Of a stretch of 64,000 nucleotides of DNA, positions 1-9,388 are shown piece by piece. The number at the start of each line of letters is the position of its first letter. The first letter of the stretch is position 1. The stretch covers positions 3,224,001-3,288,000 of the forward strand of contig NZ_CP030053.1 in assembly GCF_004114955.1 (NCBI RefSeq), written 5' to 3'. Under the pieces are notes generated by a model. That model searched no databases. It was not told the DNA's origin and saw only the letters and a program-made list of their open reading frames with translations. The position numbers and the translations under genes are program-made. Source of the stretch: Bradyrhizobium guangzhouense. Lineage in GTDB: Bacteria; Pseudomonadota; Alphaproteobacteria; Rhizobiales; Xanthobacteraceae.

Positions 1-34
1 CGCGTCAAACTAAAGAGTCTTGGGACCAAGTCCG

Positions 35-247
35 ATGTGCATGCTTTGCGACGATGAGAAGGCCTATCAGGCCTACATGAACTACCTCGACAAGATGGAG
101 CGGCAGGGCAAGGCTGCCGATCCCAATGTCGCGGTCAATGCCGTGCTCGACGAGCTCCAGGCCGCCGCGAATGCGGCCGAAAAAAAAGACGACCCGGCCA
201 ACGACAAGACCCTGTCTCCGTTCTTCTGCAGCCCGATCAATAAATGA
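35..247 (+). CDS. Small hypothetical protein upstream of gatA
   Basis: A 70-residue acidic, helix-prone protein beginning [11 protein letters not shown], with Cys2 and Cys5 forming a CxxC at the extreme N terminus and a third Cys near the end (C65). I chose ATG 35; an in-frame TTG at 20 would add five residues. Its TGA overlaps the gatA ATG as ATGA, so the two are probably translationally coupled. It is not GatC: there is no GatC-like helical pattern, and the length and cysteines differ. I do not recognise the family. The N-terminal CxxC could bind a metal, but two cysteines alone are weak support. Confidence 0.6.
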   Translation: MCMLCDDEKAYQAYMNYLDKMERQGKAADPNVAVNAVLDELQAAANAAEKKDDPANDKTLSPFFCSPINK

Positions 248-1719
248 CCGATTTGACATCGCTGACGCTCGCCGAGGCCCGCAAGGGTCTCGCCGACAAG
301 ACTTTCACGTCGCTGGAGCTGACCGAGGCGCATCTTTCCGCGATCGAGAGAGCGCGCCTGCTCAACGCCTATGTTCTGGAGACGCCGGATCAGGCGCGCG
401 CGATGGCACGCGAGGCGGATGCCAAGCTCGCCAAGGGTGAGGCCGGCCCGCTCGCCGGCATCCCGCTCGGCATCAAGGATCTGTTCGCGACCAAGGGCGT
501 GCGCACCACGGCCTGTTCGAAGATCCTCGGCAATTTCGTGCCGACCTATGAGTCCACCGTGACCTCGCAGCTCTGGCGCGACGGCGCGGTGATGCTCGGC
601 AAGCTCAACAATGACGAGTTCGCGATGGGCTCGGCCAACGAGACCTCGTGCTTCGGTCCCGTCGGCAATCCCTGGCGGCGTGAGGGCAGCAACACCACGC
701 TGGTGCCGGGCGGCTCGTCCGGCGGCTCGGCCTCCGCTGTTGCCGCGCTGCTGTGCATGGGCGCGACCGCGACCGACACCGGCGGCTCGATCCGTCAGCC
801 AGCGGCGTTCACCGCCACAGTCGGCATCAAGCCGACCTATGGCCGCTGCTCGCGTTGGGGCATCGTCGCCTTCGCCTCCTCGCTCGACCAGGCAGGACCC
901 ATCGCCCGCACGACGCGCGATGCCGCGATGCTGCTGCGCTCGATGGCCGGTCACGACCCGAAGGACACCACCTCGGTCGACATTGCCGTGCCCGATTACG
1001 AGGCGGCGATCGGCAAGTCCGTGAAGGGCATGAAGATCGGCATTCCCAAGGAATACCGCCTCGACGGCATGCCGGCCGAGATCGAGAAACTGTGGAGCGA
1101 GGGCGCGGCGTGGCTGAAAGCCGCCGGTGCCGAGCTGGTCGAGGTGTCGCTGCCGCACACGAAGTATGCGCTGCCGGCTTATTACATCGTGGCGCCGGCG
1201 GAGGCGTCCTCGAACCTCGCTCGCTATGACGGCGTCCGCTACGGTCTGCGCGAGCAGGCCAAGACCATCACCGAGCTCTACGAGAACACCCGCGCCAGCG
1301 GCTTCGGCGCCGAGGTGCGTCGCCGCGTCATGATCGGCACCTATGTGCTCTCGGCCGGCTATTACGACGCCTACTACCTGCGCGCCCAGAAGGTGCGCAC
1401 GCTGATCAAGAAGGATTTCGAGGATTGCTTCGAGAGGGGCGTCAACGCGATCCTGACCCCGGCGACGCCGTCGGCCGCGTTCGGCATCGGCGAGAAGGGC
1501 GGGGCTGACCCGGTCGAGATGTATCTCAACGACATCTTCACGGTGACGGTGAACATGGCGGGCCTGCCTGGTATCGCCGTGCCATCAGGCAAGGACAGCC
1601 AAGGCCTGCCGCTCGGCCTGCAATTGATCGGCCGTCCGTTCGAGGAAGAAGCGCTGTTCTCGCTCGGCGAGGTGATCGAGCAGGCGGCCGGCCGCTTCAC
1701 GCCCGCGAGGTGGTGGTGA
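244..1719 (+). CDS. gatA: Glutamyl-tRNA(Gln)/aspartyl-tRNA(Asn) amidotransferase subunit A
   Basis: This 491-residue amidase-signature protein releases ammonia from glutamine for transamidation of mischarged Glu-tRNA(Gln) or Asp-tRNA(Asn). The Ser-cisSer-Lys triad is readable: K78 (in IPLGIKDLF), cis-Ser S158 (in PGGSSGGS) and the nucleophile S182 (in [10 protein letters not shown]). The 24-residue Ser-Ser spacing is that of characterised GatA. Length is normal for the family. The start overlaps the stop of the upstream small gene (ATGA), and the end overlaps a small gene that leads into gatB. gatC is not in the window and is presumably upstream. Confidence 0.97.
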   Translation: MTDLTSLTLAEARKGLADKTFTSLELTEAHLSAIERARLLNAYVLETPDQARAMAREADAKLAKGEAGPLAGIPLGIKDLFATKGVRTTACSKILGNFVPTYESTVTSQLWRDGAVMLGKLNNDEFAMGSANETSCFGPVGNPWRREGSNTTLVPGGSSGGSASAVAALLCMGATATDTGGSIRQPAAFTATVGIKPTYGRCSRWGIVAFASSLDQAGPIARTTRDAAMLLRSMAGHDPKDTTSVDIAVPDYEAAIGKSVKGMKIGIPKEYRLDGMPAEIEKLWSEGAAWLKAAGAELVEVSLPHTKYALPAYYIVAPAEASSNLARYDGVRYGLREQAKTITELYENTRASGFGAEVRRRVMIGTYVLSAGYYDAYYLRAQKVRTLIKKDFEDCFERGVNAILTPATPSAAFGIGEKGGADPVEMYLNDIFTVTVNMAGLPGIAVPSGKDSQGLPLGLQLIGRPFEEEALFSLGEVIEQAAGRFTPARWW

Positions 1720-2012
1720 ATGTCTCAGGCTTCATCGCGAGCCTCGACGGCGCGGCACCCGCGCCGGAGCTGAACGCGCCGCTCAGAGGTCTCTGGTGGG
1801 CTGCGAAGGGCGACTGGGACCAGGCGCACAAGATCGTCCAGGACGACGAGGGGCGCGACGCCGCCTGGGTGCACGCTTATCTGCACCGCGTCGAAGGCGA
1901 CCTCGGCAATGCCGGCTACTGGTATCGCAGGGCCGGCCAGGTGGCGGCAAAGGATTCATTGGAAGCGGAGTGGCAGCGGATCTCTGCCGCGCTGCTCGGG
2001 AGCACAACATGA
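1710..2012 (+). CDS. Conserved-looking 100-residue protein between gatA and gatB
   Basis: A protein of about 100 residues, rich in Trp, Ala and acidic residues ([18 protein letters not shown], then [20 protein letters not shown]). Its helical pattern resembles one or two TPR/Sel1-like hairpins. Three consecutive GTG codons (1710, 1713, 1716) are possible starts; GTG 1716 would overlap the gatA stop by 4 bases. Its TGA overlaps the gatB ATG as ATGA. The tight packing between two subunit genes implies co-translation with the amidotransferase. I do not know a function; a role in GatCAB assembly or tRNA handling is inference only. Confidence 0.75.
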   Translation: MVVNVSGFIASLDGAAPAPELNAPLRGLWWAAKGDWDQAHKIVQDDEGRDAAWVHAYLHRVEGDLGNAGYWYRRAGQVAAKDSLEAEWQRISAALLGSTT

Positions 2013-3487
2013 GCACGGCCACGCACAAGCTTCTCAAGGGCGCCACCGGTGACTGGGAGGTGGTCATCGGCATGGAGATCCATGCCCAGGTGACGTCGAA
2101 CTCGAAACTGTTCTCGGGCGCCTCGACCGCGTTCGGTGGTGAGCCGAACACGCAAGTGTCGCTTGTCGACGCGGCGATGCCGGGCATGCTGCCTGTCATC
2201 AACGAGGAATGCGTCAGGCAGGCTGTCCGGACCGGGCTTGGGCTCAACGCGAAGATCAATCTGCGCTCGGTGTTCGACCGCAAGAACTATTTCTATCCCG
2301 ATCTGCCGCAGGGCTATCAGATCAGCCAGTACAAATCGCCGATCGTGGGCGAGGGCGAGGTGCTGCTCGAACTCGAGGGCGGCAGGACCGCCACCGTCGG
2401 CATCGAACGGCTGCATCTGGAGCAGGACCCGGCAAAGATGCTGCACGACAAGTTGCCGTCGCAGTCCTTGATCGATCTCAATCGCTGCGGCGTCGCGCTG
2501 ATGGAAATTGTCTCCAAGCCCGATATCCGCGATGCCGAGCAGGCCAAGGCTTATGTGACCAAGCTGCGCTCGATCCTGCGCTATCTCGGCACCTGCGATG
2601 GCGACATGGAGAAGGGGTCTCTGCGCGCCGACGTCAACGTCTCCGTGCGCAAGCCGGGCGGGCCGCTCGGCACCCGCTGCGAAATCAAGAACCTGAACTC
2701 GATCAACTTCATCGGCCAGGCAATCGAGTACGAGGCGCGGCGCCAGATCGAGATCATCGAGGATGGCGGCAAGATCGGCCAGGAGACGCGCCTGTTCGAC
2801 GCCAACAAGGGCGAGACGCGCTCGCTGCGCTCCAAGGAGGAGGCACACGACTATCGCTACTTCCCCGATCCGGATCTGCTGCCGCTGGAGTTCAGTCAGG
2901 CTTTCGTCGACGAGTTGAAGGCAAAGTTGCCGGAACTGCCGGACCAGAAAAAAGCGCGCTTTGTCGCGGACTTCGGCCTGTCGGCCTATGACGCGAGCGT
3001 GCTGGTCGCCGAGCGCGAGAGCGCAGTGTTCTACGAGACGGTGCTCGACAAGCTCGCCAACCGCGCCCGCGACGGCAAGATGGCAGCGAACTGGGTGATC
3101 AACGAGCTGTTCGGCCGTCTCAACAAGGAAGGCCGGGATATTACGGGCTCTCCGGTCTCTGCCGAGCAGCTCGCCGCCATCATCGACCTGATCGGCGAGG
3201 GCACGATCTCAGGCAAGATCGCCAAGGATCTGTTCGAGATCGTCTGGCAGGAAGGTGGCGACCCCCGCGCGCTGGTCGAAAGCCGCGGCATGAAGCAGGT
3301 GACGGATCTTTCGGCGATCGAAAAGGTTGTCGACGACATCATCGCGGCCAATCCTGACAAGGCCGCGCAGGTGAAGGACAAGCCGCAGTCGCTCGGCTGG
3401 TTCGTCGGCCAGGTGATGAAGTCGTCAGGCGGCAAGGCCAACCCGCAGGCGGTCAACGAGCTGCTGAAGTCCAAGCTCGGCGTCTAG
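2009..3487 (+). CDS. gatB: Glutamyl-tRNA(Gln)/aspartyl-tRNA(Asn) amidotransferase subunit B
   Basis: This is the tRNA-binding and phosphorylating subunit of GatCAB, 492 residues from ATG 2009. The reading frame stays open upstream to 1796, but ATG 2009 overlaps the preceding stop (ATGA) and is followed by the conserved opening [13 protein letters not shown]. Family landmarks in order are [19 protein letters not shown], the HLEQDPAKM segment, [13 protein letters not shown], the EIKNLNS stretch, [12 protein letters not shown], and a C-terminal helical YqeY/GatB domain. No frameshift or truncation is seen. It is followed by a strong hairpin. Confidence 0.97.
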   Translation: MSTATHKLLKGATGDWEVVIGMEIHAQVTSNSKLFSGASTAFGGEPNTQVSLVDAAMPGMLPVINEECVRQAVRTGLGLNAKINLRSVFDRKNYFYPDLPQGYQISQYKSPIVGEGEVLLELEGGRTATVGIERLHLEQDPAKMLHDKLPSQSLIDLNRCGVALMEIVSKPDIRDAEQAKAYVTKLRSILRYLGTCDGDMEKGSLRADVNVSVRKPGGPLGTRCEIKNLNSINFIGQAIEYEARRQIEIIEDGGKIGQETRLFDANKGETRSLRSKEEAHDYRYFPDPDLLPLEFSQAFVDELKAKLPELPDQKKARFVADFGLSAYDASVLVAERESAVFYETVLDKLANRARDGKMAANWVINELFGRLNKEGRDITGSPVSAEQLAAIIDLIGEGTISGKIAKDLFEIVWQEGGDPRALVESRGMKQVTDLSAIEKVVDDIIAANPDKAAQVKDKPQSLGWFVGQVMKSSGGKANPQAVNELLKSKLGV

Positions 3488-3502
3488 CCTCACGCGTTCG
3501 GA

Positions 3503-3530
3503 CGAGGTGACGACACGCTTCGTCACCTCG
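3503..3530 (+). terminator. Hairpin after gatB
   Basis: Two perfect 11-base arms (CGAGGTGACGA / TCGTCACCTCG) enclose a 6-base loop 15 bases after the gatB stop. No U-run follows, so it may be a 3'-end stabiliser or an atypical terminator. Confidence 0.55.
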
Positions 3531-4055
3531 CATCCGGTTCGCGATGCGACGCACACACACCTCGTCGACAGCAAACATCATCCCATCGCGCGCGATGCGG
3601 CGAGGCGAATCGCAGTCCTCGCGATTCGCTCAAAACGGCGACTTGCACACGCTCTGACGAGCGCTTCCGCCGTTAAGCATGAAAATAATTTCGTTGCCAA
3701 AGTTCGCGACTCAGAGTCCGCGACTCCGCCTTGCGAAGCGATCGCGCGCATTGCCGCGTGCTTCGCCGCGTCGATCGCGCGCGATGTGTGCGCGCGGAAT
3801 CATACTTGCTTCATAGTGTTTTCGTGCAATCGCAGCGCTTGCGGACGTCGCTGTTGCGCGACGCATTTGCAATCGCGAGCGTGTGTCTCTGCTGACAGGC
3901 AAATCAAGCGCGGCTGGCGCACGCGCGCTGCGTCGTCAACACTTCCTTAAGTGAGAAGATGTTTTTTTCGTCGTGTTGGTGTATTCGGAATGAGTGTGCA
4001 CTCGATCCCCGAATGCATGCAGCGATTAAAGCCATCTCACACATCGGAGGGCAAC
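3531..4055. other. Palindrome-rich intergenic leader upstream of the histone-like gene
   Basis: About 525 bases with no convincing gene. The 147-codon frame through it gives an implausible Cys/Arg/Ala-rich peptide. The sequence is dense in CG-rich palindromes. The 12-mer ATCGCGCGCGAT occurs exactly twice (3585-3596 and 3774-3785), and GCGAATCGC / GCGATTCGC forms a 9-bp stem at 3605-3629. It ends in an A/T-richer stretch (about 3945-4000) that could hold the promoter of the downstream peptide gene. Confidence 0.5.
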
Positions 4056-4148
4056 ATGGCCAAGAAAGCGAAGAAGGCGAAGAAGGCGAAGAGCGCAGTG
4101 AAGAAGACTGCGAAGAAGACCCGCAAGGTCGCGAAGAAGAAGAAGTAA
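4056..4148 (+). CDS. 30-residue lysine/alanine-rich histone H1-like peptide
   Basis: ATG 4056 is preceded by CGGAGG at 4045-4050, an ideal ribosome binding site, and opens a 30-residue peptide MAKKAKKAKKAKSAVKKTAK... ending in KKKK. It is almost wholly Lys, Ala, Thr and Val with no acidic residue. This resembles the (A)KK(A)K tails of bacterial histone H1-like proteins. The frame is open further upstream to 3951, but only this start has a Shine-Dalgarno. Nucleoid or RNA binding is inferred from charge alone. A perfect hairpin follows the stop, so it looks like its own transcription unit. Confidence 0.75.
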   Translation: MAKKAKKAKKAKSAVKKTAKKTRKVAKKKK

Positions 4149-4165
4149 CTTCGACTTCTGAAGTT

Positions 4166-4185
4166 GCCGGCTCCTGAGAGCCGGC
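4166..4185 (+). terminator. Hairpin after the histone-like gene
   Basis: An 8-bp perfect stem (GCCGGCTC / GAGCCGGC) with a CTGA tetraloop lies 17 bases after the stop. A weaker AACTTC/GAAGTT pair (4147-4165) precedes it. No clear T-run follows. Confidence 0.55.
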
Positions 4186-4923
4186 ACGTCATCAGCGCCT
4201 CCTAGAGGTTCTGGTCGACGATAGAGGGTGTCGGCGAGACATCAGGTCAACGGTCGGATCGTTCGACTTTACGGTCCGGCAGAAGAAACGAGCTTTCTTC
4301 GTTCGGTGCGGGTCTCCTTCAAAAGGGCTCCGCAATTCCACAAGCGGCCTTCGGGCTCATTTGGAATCTGGTCCTGACGTGTTCGCCGACGCCCTCGTTC
4401 CCTGAGGCCGGGGTATTGCCGGCAATCCCTTTCCCGACATCGTTGATCTGACCGCCGCGCCGTCGCCTTGCGCGGCATGCCGAGGTTTGGCCCGCCGGCA
4501 TGATGGCCCGTGCGCGCGCCGGCCGCAGCGTGAGGCAAGCTGGCGGCCTTTTCCCGCGCGCCGTCTCCCACAAGATGTAACCACAGCGCTGATGTCACCG
4601 TGCGCGATGGTTATCGATGTCCTGAAATCGCAGGGTAAACCTTTCCTGACGAATCCCAGAAGTGCCTGCAAATCAGGGACTTCTTGCAGTTCCCGCGCGC
4701 CAGCAGCGGGCCCGCGTTTACGTCTGCTTCATCGCGATGCTTAAACTGCCATTCAAATTTGCCCGCCATCATCGCCTCCAACAAGCCGGCAAACGGCTTT
4801 GGCAAGAAGACTTGGGGATGAGTTGAGCAGCGCACGATCCCAGAAGGGATTTTGCAGATCAGAGTTGGACGGGGGCCGCGCTCGGGGGATTCGAGGCGGC
4901 ACAAGAAAAAAAGGGGATGCGTT
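4186..4923. other. Gene-poor interval, no supported feature
   Basis: About 740 bases. Short frames exist on both strands, but none has a credible ribosome binding site with protein-like composition. The stretch around 4615-4740 has lower GC and reads like a remnant of something once coding, but I cannot identify it. The last 100 bases presumably carry the promoter for the Sel1-like gene. Confidence 0.4.
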
Positions 4924-5190
4924 ATGTTTCAGGGTACTTTCGATCTCGATACGGCGACGCCGATCGATGCAAGCGCGCTGTCGGACGTTCTGTTCGAGCG
5001 CGGGATCTACTGGGCGAGCGGTCGCTCGGGCCTGGTCGACCTCGTTGCCGCGCACAAATGGTTCAACCTCGCCGCCCTGAAGGGCCGCAAGGACGCCGTG
5101 GCGCTGCGCCAGGAAGTGGCCGGCCAGATGTCGGACGCCGAGATCTCGGCTGCGCAGCGCGACGCAAGGGCCTGGGTGTCCGCCCACTGA
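4924..5190 (+). CDS. Small Sel1-like repeat protein
   Basis: An 88-residue protein from ATG 4924, preceded by AAAAAAGGGGATG-type purines. Residues 26-60 (RGIYWASGRS, then DLVAAHKWFNLAALKG) match one Sel1-like helical repeat, with the characteristic AxxWFxxAAxxG pattern. A short helix rich in Ala, Glu and Arg follows. It has no signal peptide and is probably cytosolic. Single Sel1 repeats usually mediate protein contacts; the partner is unknown. The open frame extends upstream to 4852 but that part is Arg/Lys-rich and lacks a ribosome binding site. Confidence 0.75.
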   Translation: MFQGTFDLDTATPIDASALSDVLFERGIYWASGRSGLVDLVAAHKWFNLAALKGRKDAVALRQEVAGQMSDAEISAAQRDARAWVSAH

Positions 5191-5361
5191 GCCATCTCCG
5201 TCCTAGGGAACGGGGACGGCGCCGTCGACCTTGTGTCTGACGGCGAAGCGGAGCGAGACAGCCTGTTCGCGCTCTATCAGCGGACCGCTGGCCCGAGAGG
5301 CGCAAGACGCCCGCCGCTGGCTTTCAGCGGTACTATCGGGTCGCGGGTCATTTGAATTGGG

Positions 5362-5454
5362 TGGCGGAGAGAGAGGGATTCGAACCCTCGATACAGCTTG
5401 AGACCGTATGACGCTTTAGCAAAGCGTTGCCTTCAGCCACTCGGCCACCTCTCC
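5362..5454 (-). tRNA. tRNA-Ser(GCU)
   Basis: Read on the minus strand it starts GGAGAGGTGGCCGAGTGGCT and ends with an encoded CCA. The acceptor arm pairs GGAGAGG with the 3' strand, and the anticodon loop TTGCTAA gives anticodon GCT. A long class II variable arm and a GGTTCGAATCC T-loop are present. The total is 93 nt, normal for serine tRNAs. Confidence 0.95.
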
Positions 5455-5739
5455 GGTGCGAGCCTTATGCATCTAATTGCTTGGGCTGGTCAATTTCGAA
5501 CCGCGTGTTTGTGGGCGAATTTTCCCAGCGATTTTTGCAGCCGACCCATCCGGCGCGCTGCCGCGGCCGTTCCTGCTCCCAGGGGCGCTTCGCCGAGGGC
5601 TGACGCCGGTTCAGAAAGCCAAATCAAAACAATACGATAAGAAGGTCTCGCCGGCTGCCTGTGCCATTTGTGCAACACCGAGCGAAATCGGCGCCGGTGC
5701 GGCGCAAATTTCTCCCACAAACGGGATCTGAAGAGGGCG

Positions 5740-8268
5740 CTACTCCACGCTGCCGGCGCCGCGGCGCAGATCGGCCTCGATCTGCAGGCGCGAGCCGCCG
5801 CCGAAGCGGGCACGGTAGACCTGAAGATTCTCCATGATCCGCTGCACGTAGTTGCGTGTCTCGGAGAACGGGATCAGCTCGACCCAGTCGACCGCGTCGA
5901 CCTTGGGGTCACGCGGGTCGCCATAGCGGTCGATCCACTTCTTCACGCTGCCGCGACCGGCATTGTAGGCCGCAAAGGTCATGATGTAGGAGCCGCGGTA
6001 ATCCTCCAGCAGGCCGCCGAGCTCGGCTGCGCCGAGCGTGGCGTTGTAGGAGGAATCATTCTTCAGCCGCGACAGATCATAGGTCGCGCCGTGCCGCTTG
6101 CAGACGTAGCGCGCGGCATCTGGGGTGACCTGCATCAGGCCATAGGCCTGCGCCGGTGACACGACGGCCGGGTTGAACGCGCTTTCCTGCCGCGCAATGG
6201 CGTAAACGATGCTGCGCTCGACCTCGGGACCGATCTGGCTGAACTGCGGAATGCCGTTGACGGGGTAGGCGTAGAAGTCGAACGGCAGCCCGCGATTGAG
6301 CGCAGCCTTGCCGACCAGCAACATGCCCCGCGCATCGCCATAGCGCTGGGTCAGCTCGCCGAGGCCCGTCAATGCTTCGGGATCGCCGTTCTCGCCCATG
6401 TCGGCGAGCATCGGCACCGCCAGATCGCGCTCGTCGAGCTCGTAGAGCAATTGCGCGGCGCGCACGATCTCGAGCCGCTCGGCGCCGCGGCCGCGCGGCT
6501 GGCTGTTCAGCGCGATCTGCGGCAGACCGAGCTTTGCGCGCGCGAGCTGGCCGTAATAGCTGGTGGACTGCTCGGCGGCGCGAGCGTAGGCGTTGCGTGC
6601 CTCCTGCTGGCGGCCGGCGGCTTCCGCCGCGCGGCCCTGCCAGTAGCCGGCACGTGCCAGCGTGGTCGGATTGACGCTGCCGACGCCGATGCGGGCAAAA
6701 TGCTGGGCGGCCGCGGCGGGATCGTTGAGGAAGCGGAGCGCGATCCAGCCGGCGGTGAACTCCTGCTCGGTCTTGTAGATGTCGCGCGAGGGCAGCGCCG
6801 CGTCGCGTGCGATCAGATAGGCCGTGCGGAAGTCCTCGGTGTCGATCATCTTGCGGGCCAGCAGGCGCCGCTCGATCCACCATTCGTCGACATTGTACAG
6901 CCGGTTCGGATCCTTCGGCGCCGACAGCATCAACTGGGCCGCTTCGGGAAACTTTTCCTCGCGGCGCAGCAGCTGGATCTTGCTGAAAATGAAGCCGGGA
7001 TCGCCGTGCAGCTCGCGCGGCACTTCTTCGAGCAGCGCCCGCGTGTTCGGCGCCTTCTTGAACGAGGCGATGCGGGCCTTGGCGAGCGCCACATAGCCGG
7101 CGCCGAGGCGCTTCGCCGCGCGCAGCGCCGCCTCGTGCTCGCTGCCATAGAGCAGCGCGTCCATGCGGGCCTTCTGGTCCCCCGGTGTGAGCAACGCGCC
7201 GAACTGGTCGAGAGCGTTGTTCTCGGTCTCCTCCGACATCGGATCGCTGCGCCAGGCCTCGCGGACCAGCCGCTCGGCATTGGCACGGTCGCCGCGCGCC
7301 AGCATCGCCTTGGCGAGCGCGAAGCGGCCCTTGGCCGAAACAGGGGATTCGTTCTCGAACCACGACCACGCAACCGAGTCGTCGCGTCGGTCGTCCCACA
7401 TCGCAGCTTCAAGGCGGCGGCGCAGGAAGGTCTGCGACGGCCAGCTCGGATTGGCGGAGAGGAAGGCGCGGTAGCGCTCTACGCTCGCGCCATTGTCTTC
7501 GCTGCGCAGGATGATCCATTCCGCGAGTTTTCGCGCCACCGGATCGGAAATCGAATCTGCGTAGCTGGTGGCATCGCCCGGCTTGCGCTTGCGCACGAGC
7601 TCGATCACGTTCTCCAGCGTGTCCTTGTCGGCTTGCGACGTCGACGAGGTCGCGGCGACGGCGGCCGGCGTGACCGGCTTGCGCGGCGCGGCGTGCTGGC
7701 GGGTCGCCGGCGCGAGCACCGGCGTTGCGACAGGTCTGGCGGGGGCGGGAGCATGAGCGGTGGGTCTCACGGTGGCCGTCACCGCTGGCGCGGCCTGGGG
7801 CGCCGGCGCGCTAGCGGCCGGTCGTGATCTTGGCGTCGCTGTTGCGGCTGCGGGTTTCGACTTCCCTTTCGCAGCGTCCTTGCCCGCAGGTTTCTTCGCC
7901 GCGTCCTTGCTCGTGGCCGGAGCTGCCCCCTTGCTTGCACCCTTCGCGGTGTCTTTGGCGGCGTTCTTGCCAGCGCCCTTGCCAGCACCCTTGCCAGCAA
8001 CCTTGGGGGTCTCCTTGGCCGCCCCCTTCGCCAAATCCTTCGCGGGCTGCTTGGCCGCTGGCTTTGCGGTTCCCTTTGCCGCCTGCTTGGCGGGCTCCTT
8101 CGCGCCGTCCTCGGTCGTTTCGTTGGACTTATCATTAGACTTGGCGAAGGCAGCGCAGCCGATCGACAGGCCGGCCACCAGGCACAGCGCCAGGCCGGCA
8201 GTTCGCCATGCGGTACGGGATAAGGAGATCACGGCGGTTCGTCGCCCCGAATCAGTCAAATGGCTCAA
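5740..8268 (-). CDS. Soluble lytic murein transglycosylase (Slt70 type) with a Lys/Ala-rich N-terminal region
   Basis: An 842-residue periplasmic enzyme that cleaves the MurNAc-GlcNAc bond with 1,6-anhydro formation. A signal-like hydrophobic segment (LALCLVAGLSIGCAAFA, about residues 25-42) is followed by roughly 160 residues of Lys/Ala/Pro/Thr low complexity (KGTAKPAAKQPAKD-like). Then comes a long helical superhelix, and a C-terminal SLT domain with catalytic E695 (ARQESAFNP), GLMQVTP and AAYNAGRG. The start is uncertain: TTG 8268 gives this length and GTG 8232 would remove 12 residues. The low-complexity linker is longer than in enteric Slt70 and may reach across the wall or bind acidic polymers. 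Confidence 0.92.
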   Translation of the reverse strand: MSHLTDSGRRTAVISLSRTAWRTAGLALCLVAGLSIGCAAFAKSNDKSNETTEDGAKEPAKQAAKGTAKPAAKQPAKDLAKGAAKETPKVAGKGAGKGAGKNAAKDTAKGASKGAAPATSKDAAKKPAGKDAAKGKSKPAAATATPRSRPAASAPAPQAAPAVTATVRPTAHAPAPARPVATPVLAPATRQHAAPRKPVTPAAVAATSSTSQADKDTLENVIELVRKRKPGDATSYADSISDPVARKLAEWIILRSEDNGASVERYRAFLSANPSWPSQTFLRRRLEAAMWDDRRDDSVAWSWFENESPVSAKGRFALAKAMLARGDRANAERLVREAWRSDPMSEETENNALDQFGALLTPGDQKARMDALLYGSEHEAALRAAKRLGAGYVALAKARIASFKKAPNTRALLEEVPRELHGDPGFIFSKIQLLRREEKFPEAAQLMLSAPKDPNRLYNVDEWWIERRLLARKMIDTEDFRTAYLIARDAALPSRDIYKTEQEFTAGWIALRFLNDPAAAAQHFARIGVGSVNPTTLARAGYWQGRAAEAAGRQQEARNAYARAAEQSTSYYGQLARAKLGLPQIALNSQPRGRGAERLEIVRAAQLLYELDERDLAVPMLADMGENGDPEALTGLGELTQRYGDARGMLLVGKAALNRGLPFDFYAYPVNGIPQFSQIGPEVERSIVYAIARQESAFNPAVVSPAQAYGLMQVTPDAARYVCKRHGATYDLSRLKNDSSYNATLGAAELGGLLEDYRGSYIMTFAAYNAGRGSVKKWIDRYGDPRDPKVDAVDWVELIPFSETRNYVQRIMENLQVYRARFGGGSRLQIEADLRRGAGSVE

Positions 8269-8474
8269 GACCCATCTCTACAAGGTTTGGCTGTATTTGA
8301 TTGAATATGCGGACAAAATACCAACAGCCGCTTACCGCCGCCGGGTTTGCACCATCACAGCGGCAAAATCGCGGCTTAAACGGTGCGTCACCGGGAGGCA
8401 GCCCTTTTACCGGCGGATGAGACCCGATATGAAAGGGGCTTGCTCGAAAAACTTGCCGCGTACGGAGGAAGTCC

Positions 8475-9365
8475 ATGGCAGCCAAGACGAAATTCCGGGG
8501 GTCGTTTACCGCCTTGGTCACGCCGTTCAAACACGGCTCGCTGGACGAGGCGGCGTTCCGCTCGCTGGTGAACTGGCAGATTTCGGAAGGCACCAACGGC
8601 CTGGTTCCGGTCGGCACCACAGGCGAGAGCCCGACGCTCAGCCATGACGAGCACAAGAAAGTCGTCGAATGGTGCATCGAGGAGGCCAAGGGCCGCGTGC
8701 CCGTGATCGCCGGCGCCGGCTCGAACTCGACCAAGGAAGCCATCGAGCTCGCCCAGCACGCCGAGAAGGCGGGCGCCAATGCCGTGCTGGTGGTGACGCC
8801 GTACTACAACAAGCCGACCCAGGAAGGCATGTACCAGCACTTCAAGGCAATCAACGACGCGATCGGAATTCCGATCATCATCTACAACATCCCGCCGCGC
8901 TCGGTGATCGACATGTCGGTCGACACCATGACCCGGCTGTGGGAGCTGAAGAACATCGCCGGCGTCAAGGACGCCACCGCCAGCATGGTGCGCGTGTCGC
9001 AGCAGCGCGCCGCGATGGGCGAGGACTTCAATCAGCTCTCCGGCGAGGACGCCACCATCATCGGCTACATGGCGCATGGCGGTCATGGCTGCATTTCGGT
9101 GACCTCGAACGTTGCGCCGCGCTTGTGCGCCGAGTTCCACGCGGCCTGGCAGAAGGGCGACACCAAGGCGGCGCTTGCGATCCACGACAAGCTGATGCCG
9201 CTGCACAACAACCTGTTCATCGAGAGCAATCCGGCGCCCATCAAGTATGCGATGTCGCTGCTCGGCAAGTTCGATGAGACACTGCGCCTGCCGATGGTGC
9301 CGGTCTCCGAGCCGACCCGCGTTGCCGTGCGCAGCGCGATGGTGCACGCTGGGCTGATCAATTGA
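8475..9365 (+). CDS. dapA: 4-hydroxy-tetrahydrodipicolinate synthase
   Basis: Condenses pyruvate with aspartate semialdehyde in lysine/diaminopimelate synthesis. The product is a 296-residue TIM barrel. The Schiff-base lysine is K165 (AGVKDATAS) and the catalytic Tyr is Y137 ([10 protein letters not shown]), with pyruvate-binding [10 protein letters not shown] at 46-55. ATG 8475 has a TACGGAGGAAG ribosome site. It is divergent from the transglycosylase. mscL and smpB follow in the same direction; dapA near smpB is usual in Rhizobiales. A second DHDPS-family gene lies at 58276 but lacks this context, so this is the biosynthetic copy. Confidence 0.95.
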   Translation: MAAKTKFRGSFTALVTPFKHGSLDEAAFRSLVNWQISEGTNGLVPVGTTGESPTLSHDEHKKVVEWCIEEAKGRVPVIAGAGSNSTKEAIELAQHAEKAGANAVLVVTPYYNKPTQEGMYQHFKAINDAIGIPIIIYNIPPRSVIDMSVDTMTRLWELKNIAGVKDATASMVRVSQQRAAMGEDFNQLSGEDATIIGYMAHGGHGCISVTSNVAPRLCAEFHAAWQKGDTKAALAIHDKLMPLHNNLFIESNPAPIKYAMSLLGKFDETLRLPMVPVSEPTRVAVRSAMVHAGLIN

Positions 9366-9388
9366 TTTAGCCAGCAGGGGAGCCGTCT

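Noticed and set aside
35..247. Possibility that the first small gene is gatC
   Set aside because: Length is close but the sequence lacks the GatC pattern and has an N-terminal CxxC; gatC is more likely just upstream of the window.
3507..3950. 147-codon frame after gatB
   Set aside because: Peptide is Cys/Arg/Ala-rich without domain pattern and the DNA is dominated by short palindromes; the start overlaps the hairpin after gatB and has no ribosome site.
4600..4745. Possible remnant of a mobile element or old gene
   Set aside because: Lower GC and odd composition but no transposase fragment, terminal repeats or attachment site, although a tRNA gene lies 600 bases away.
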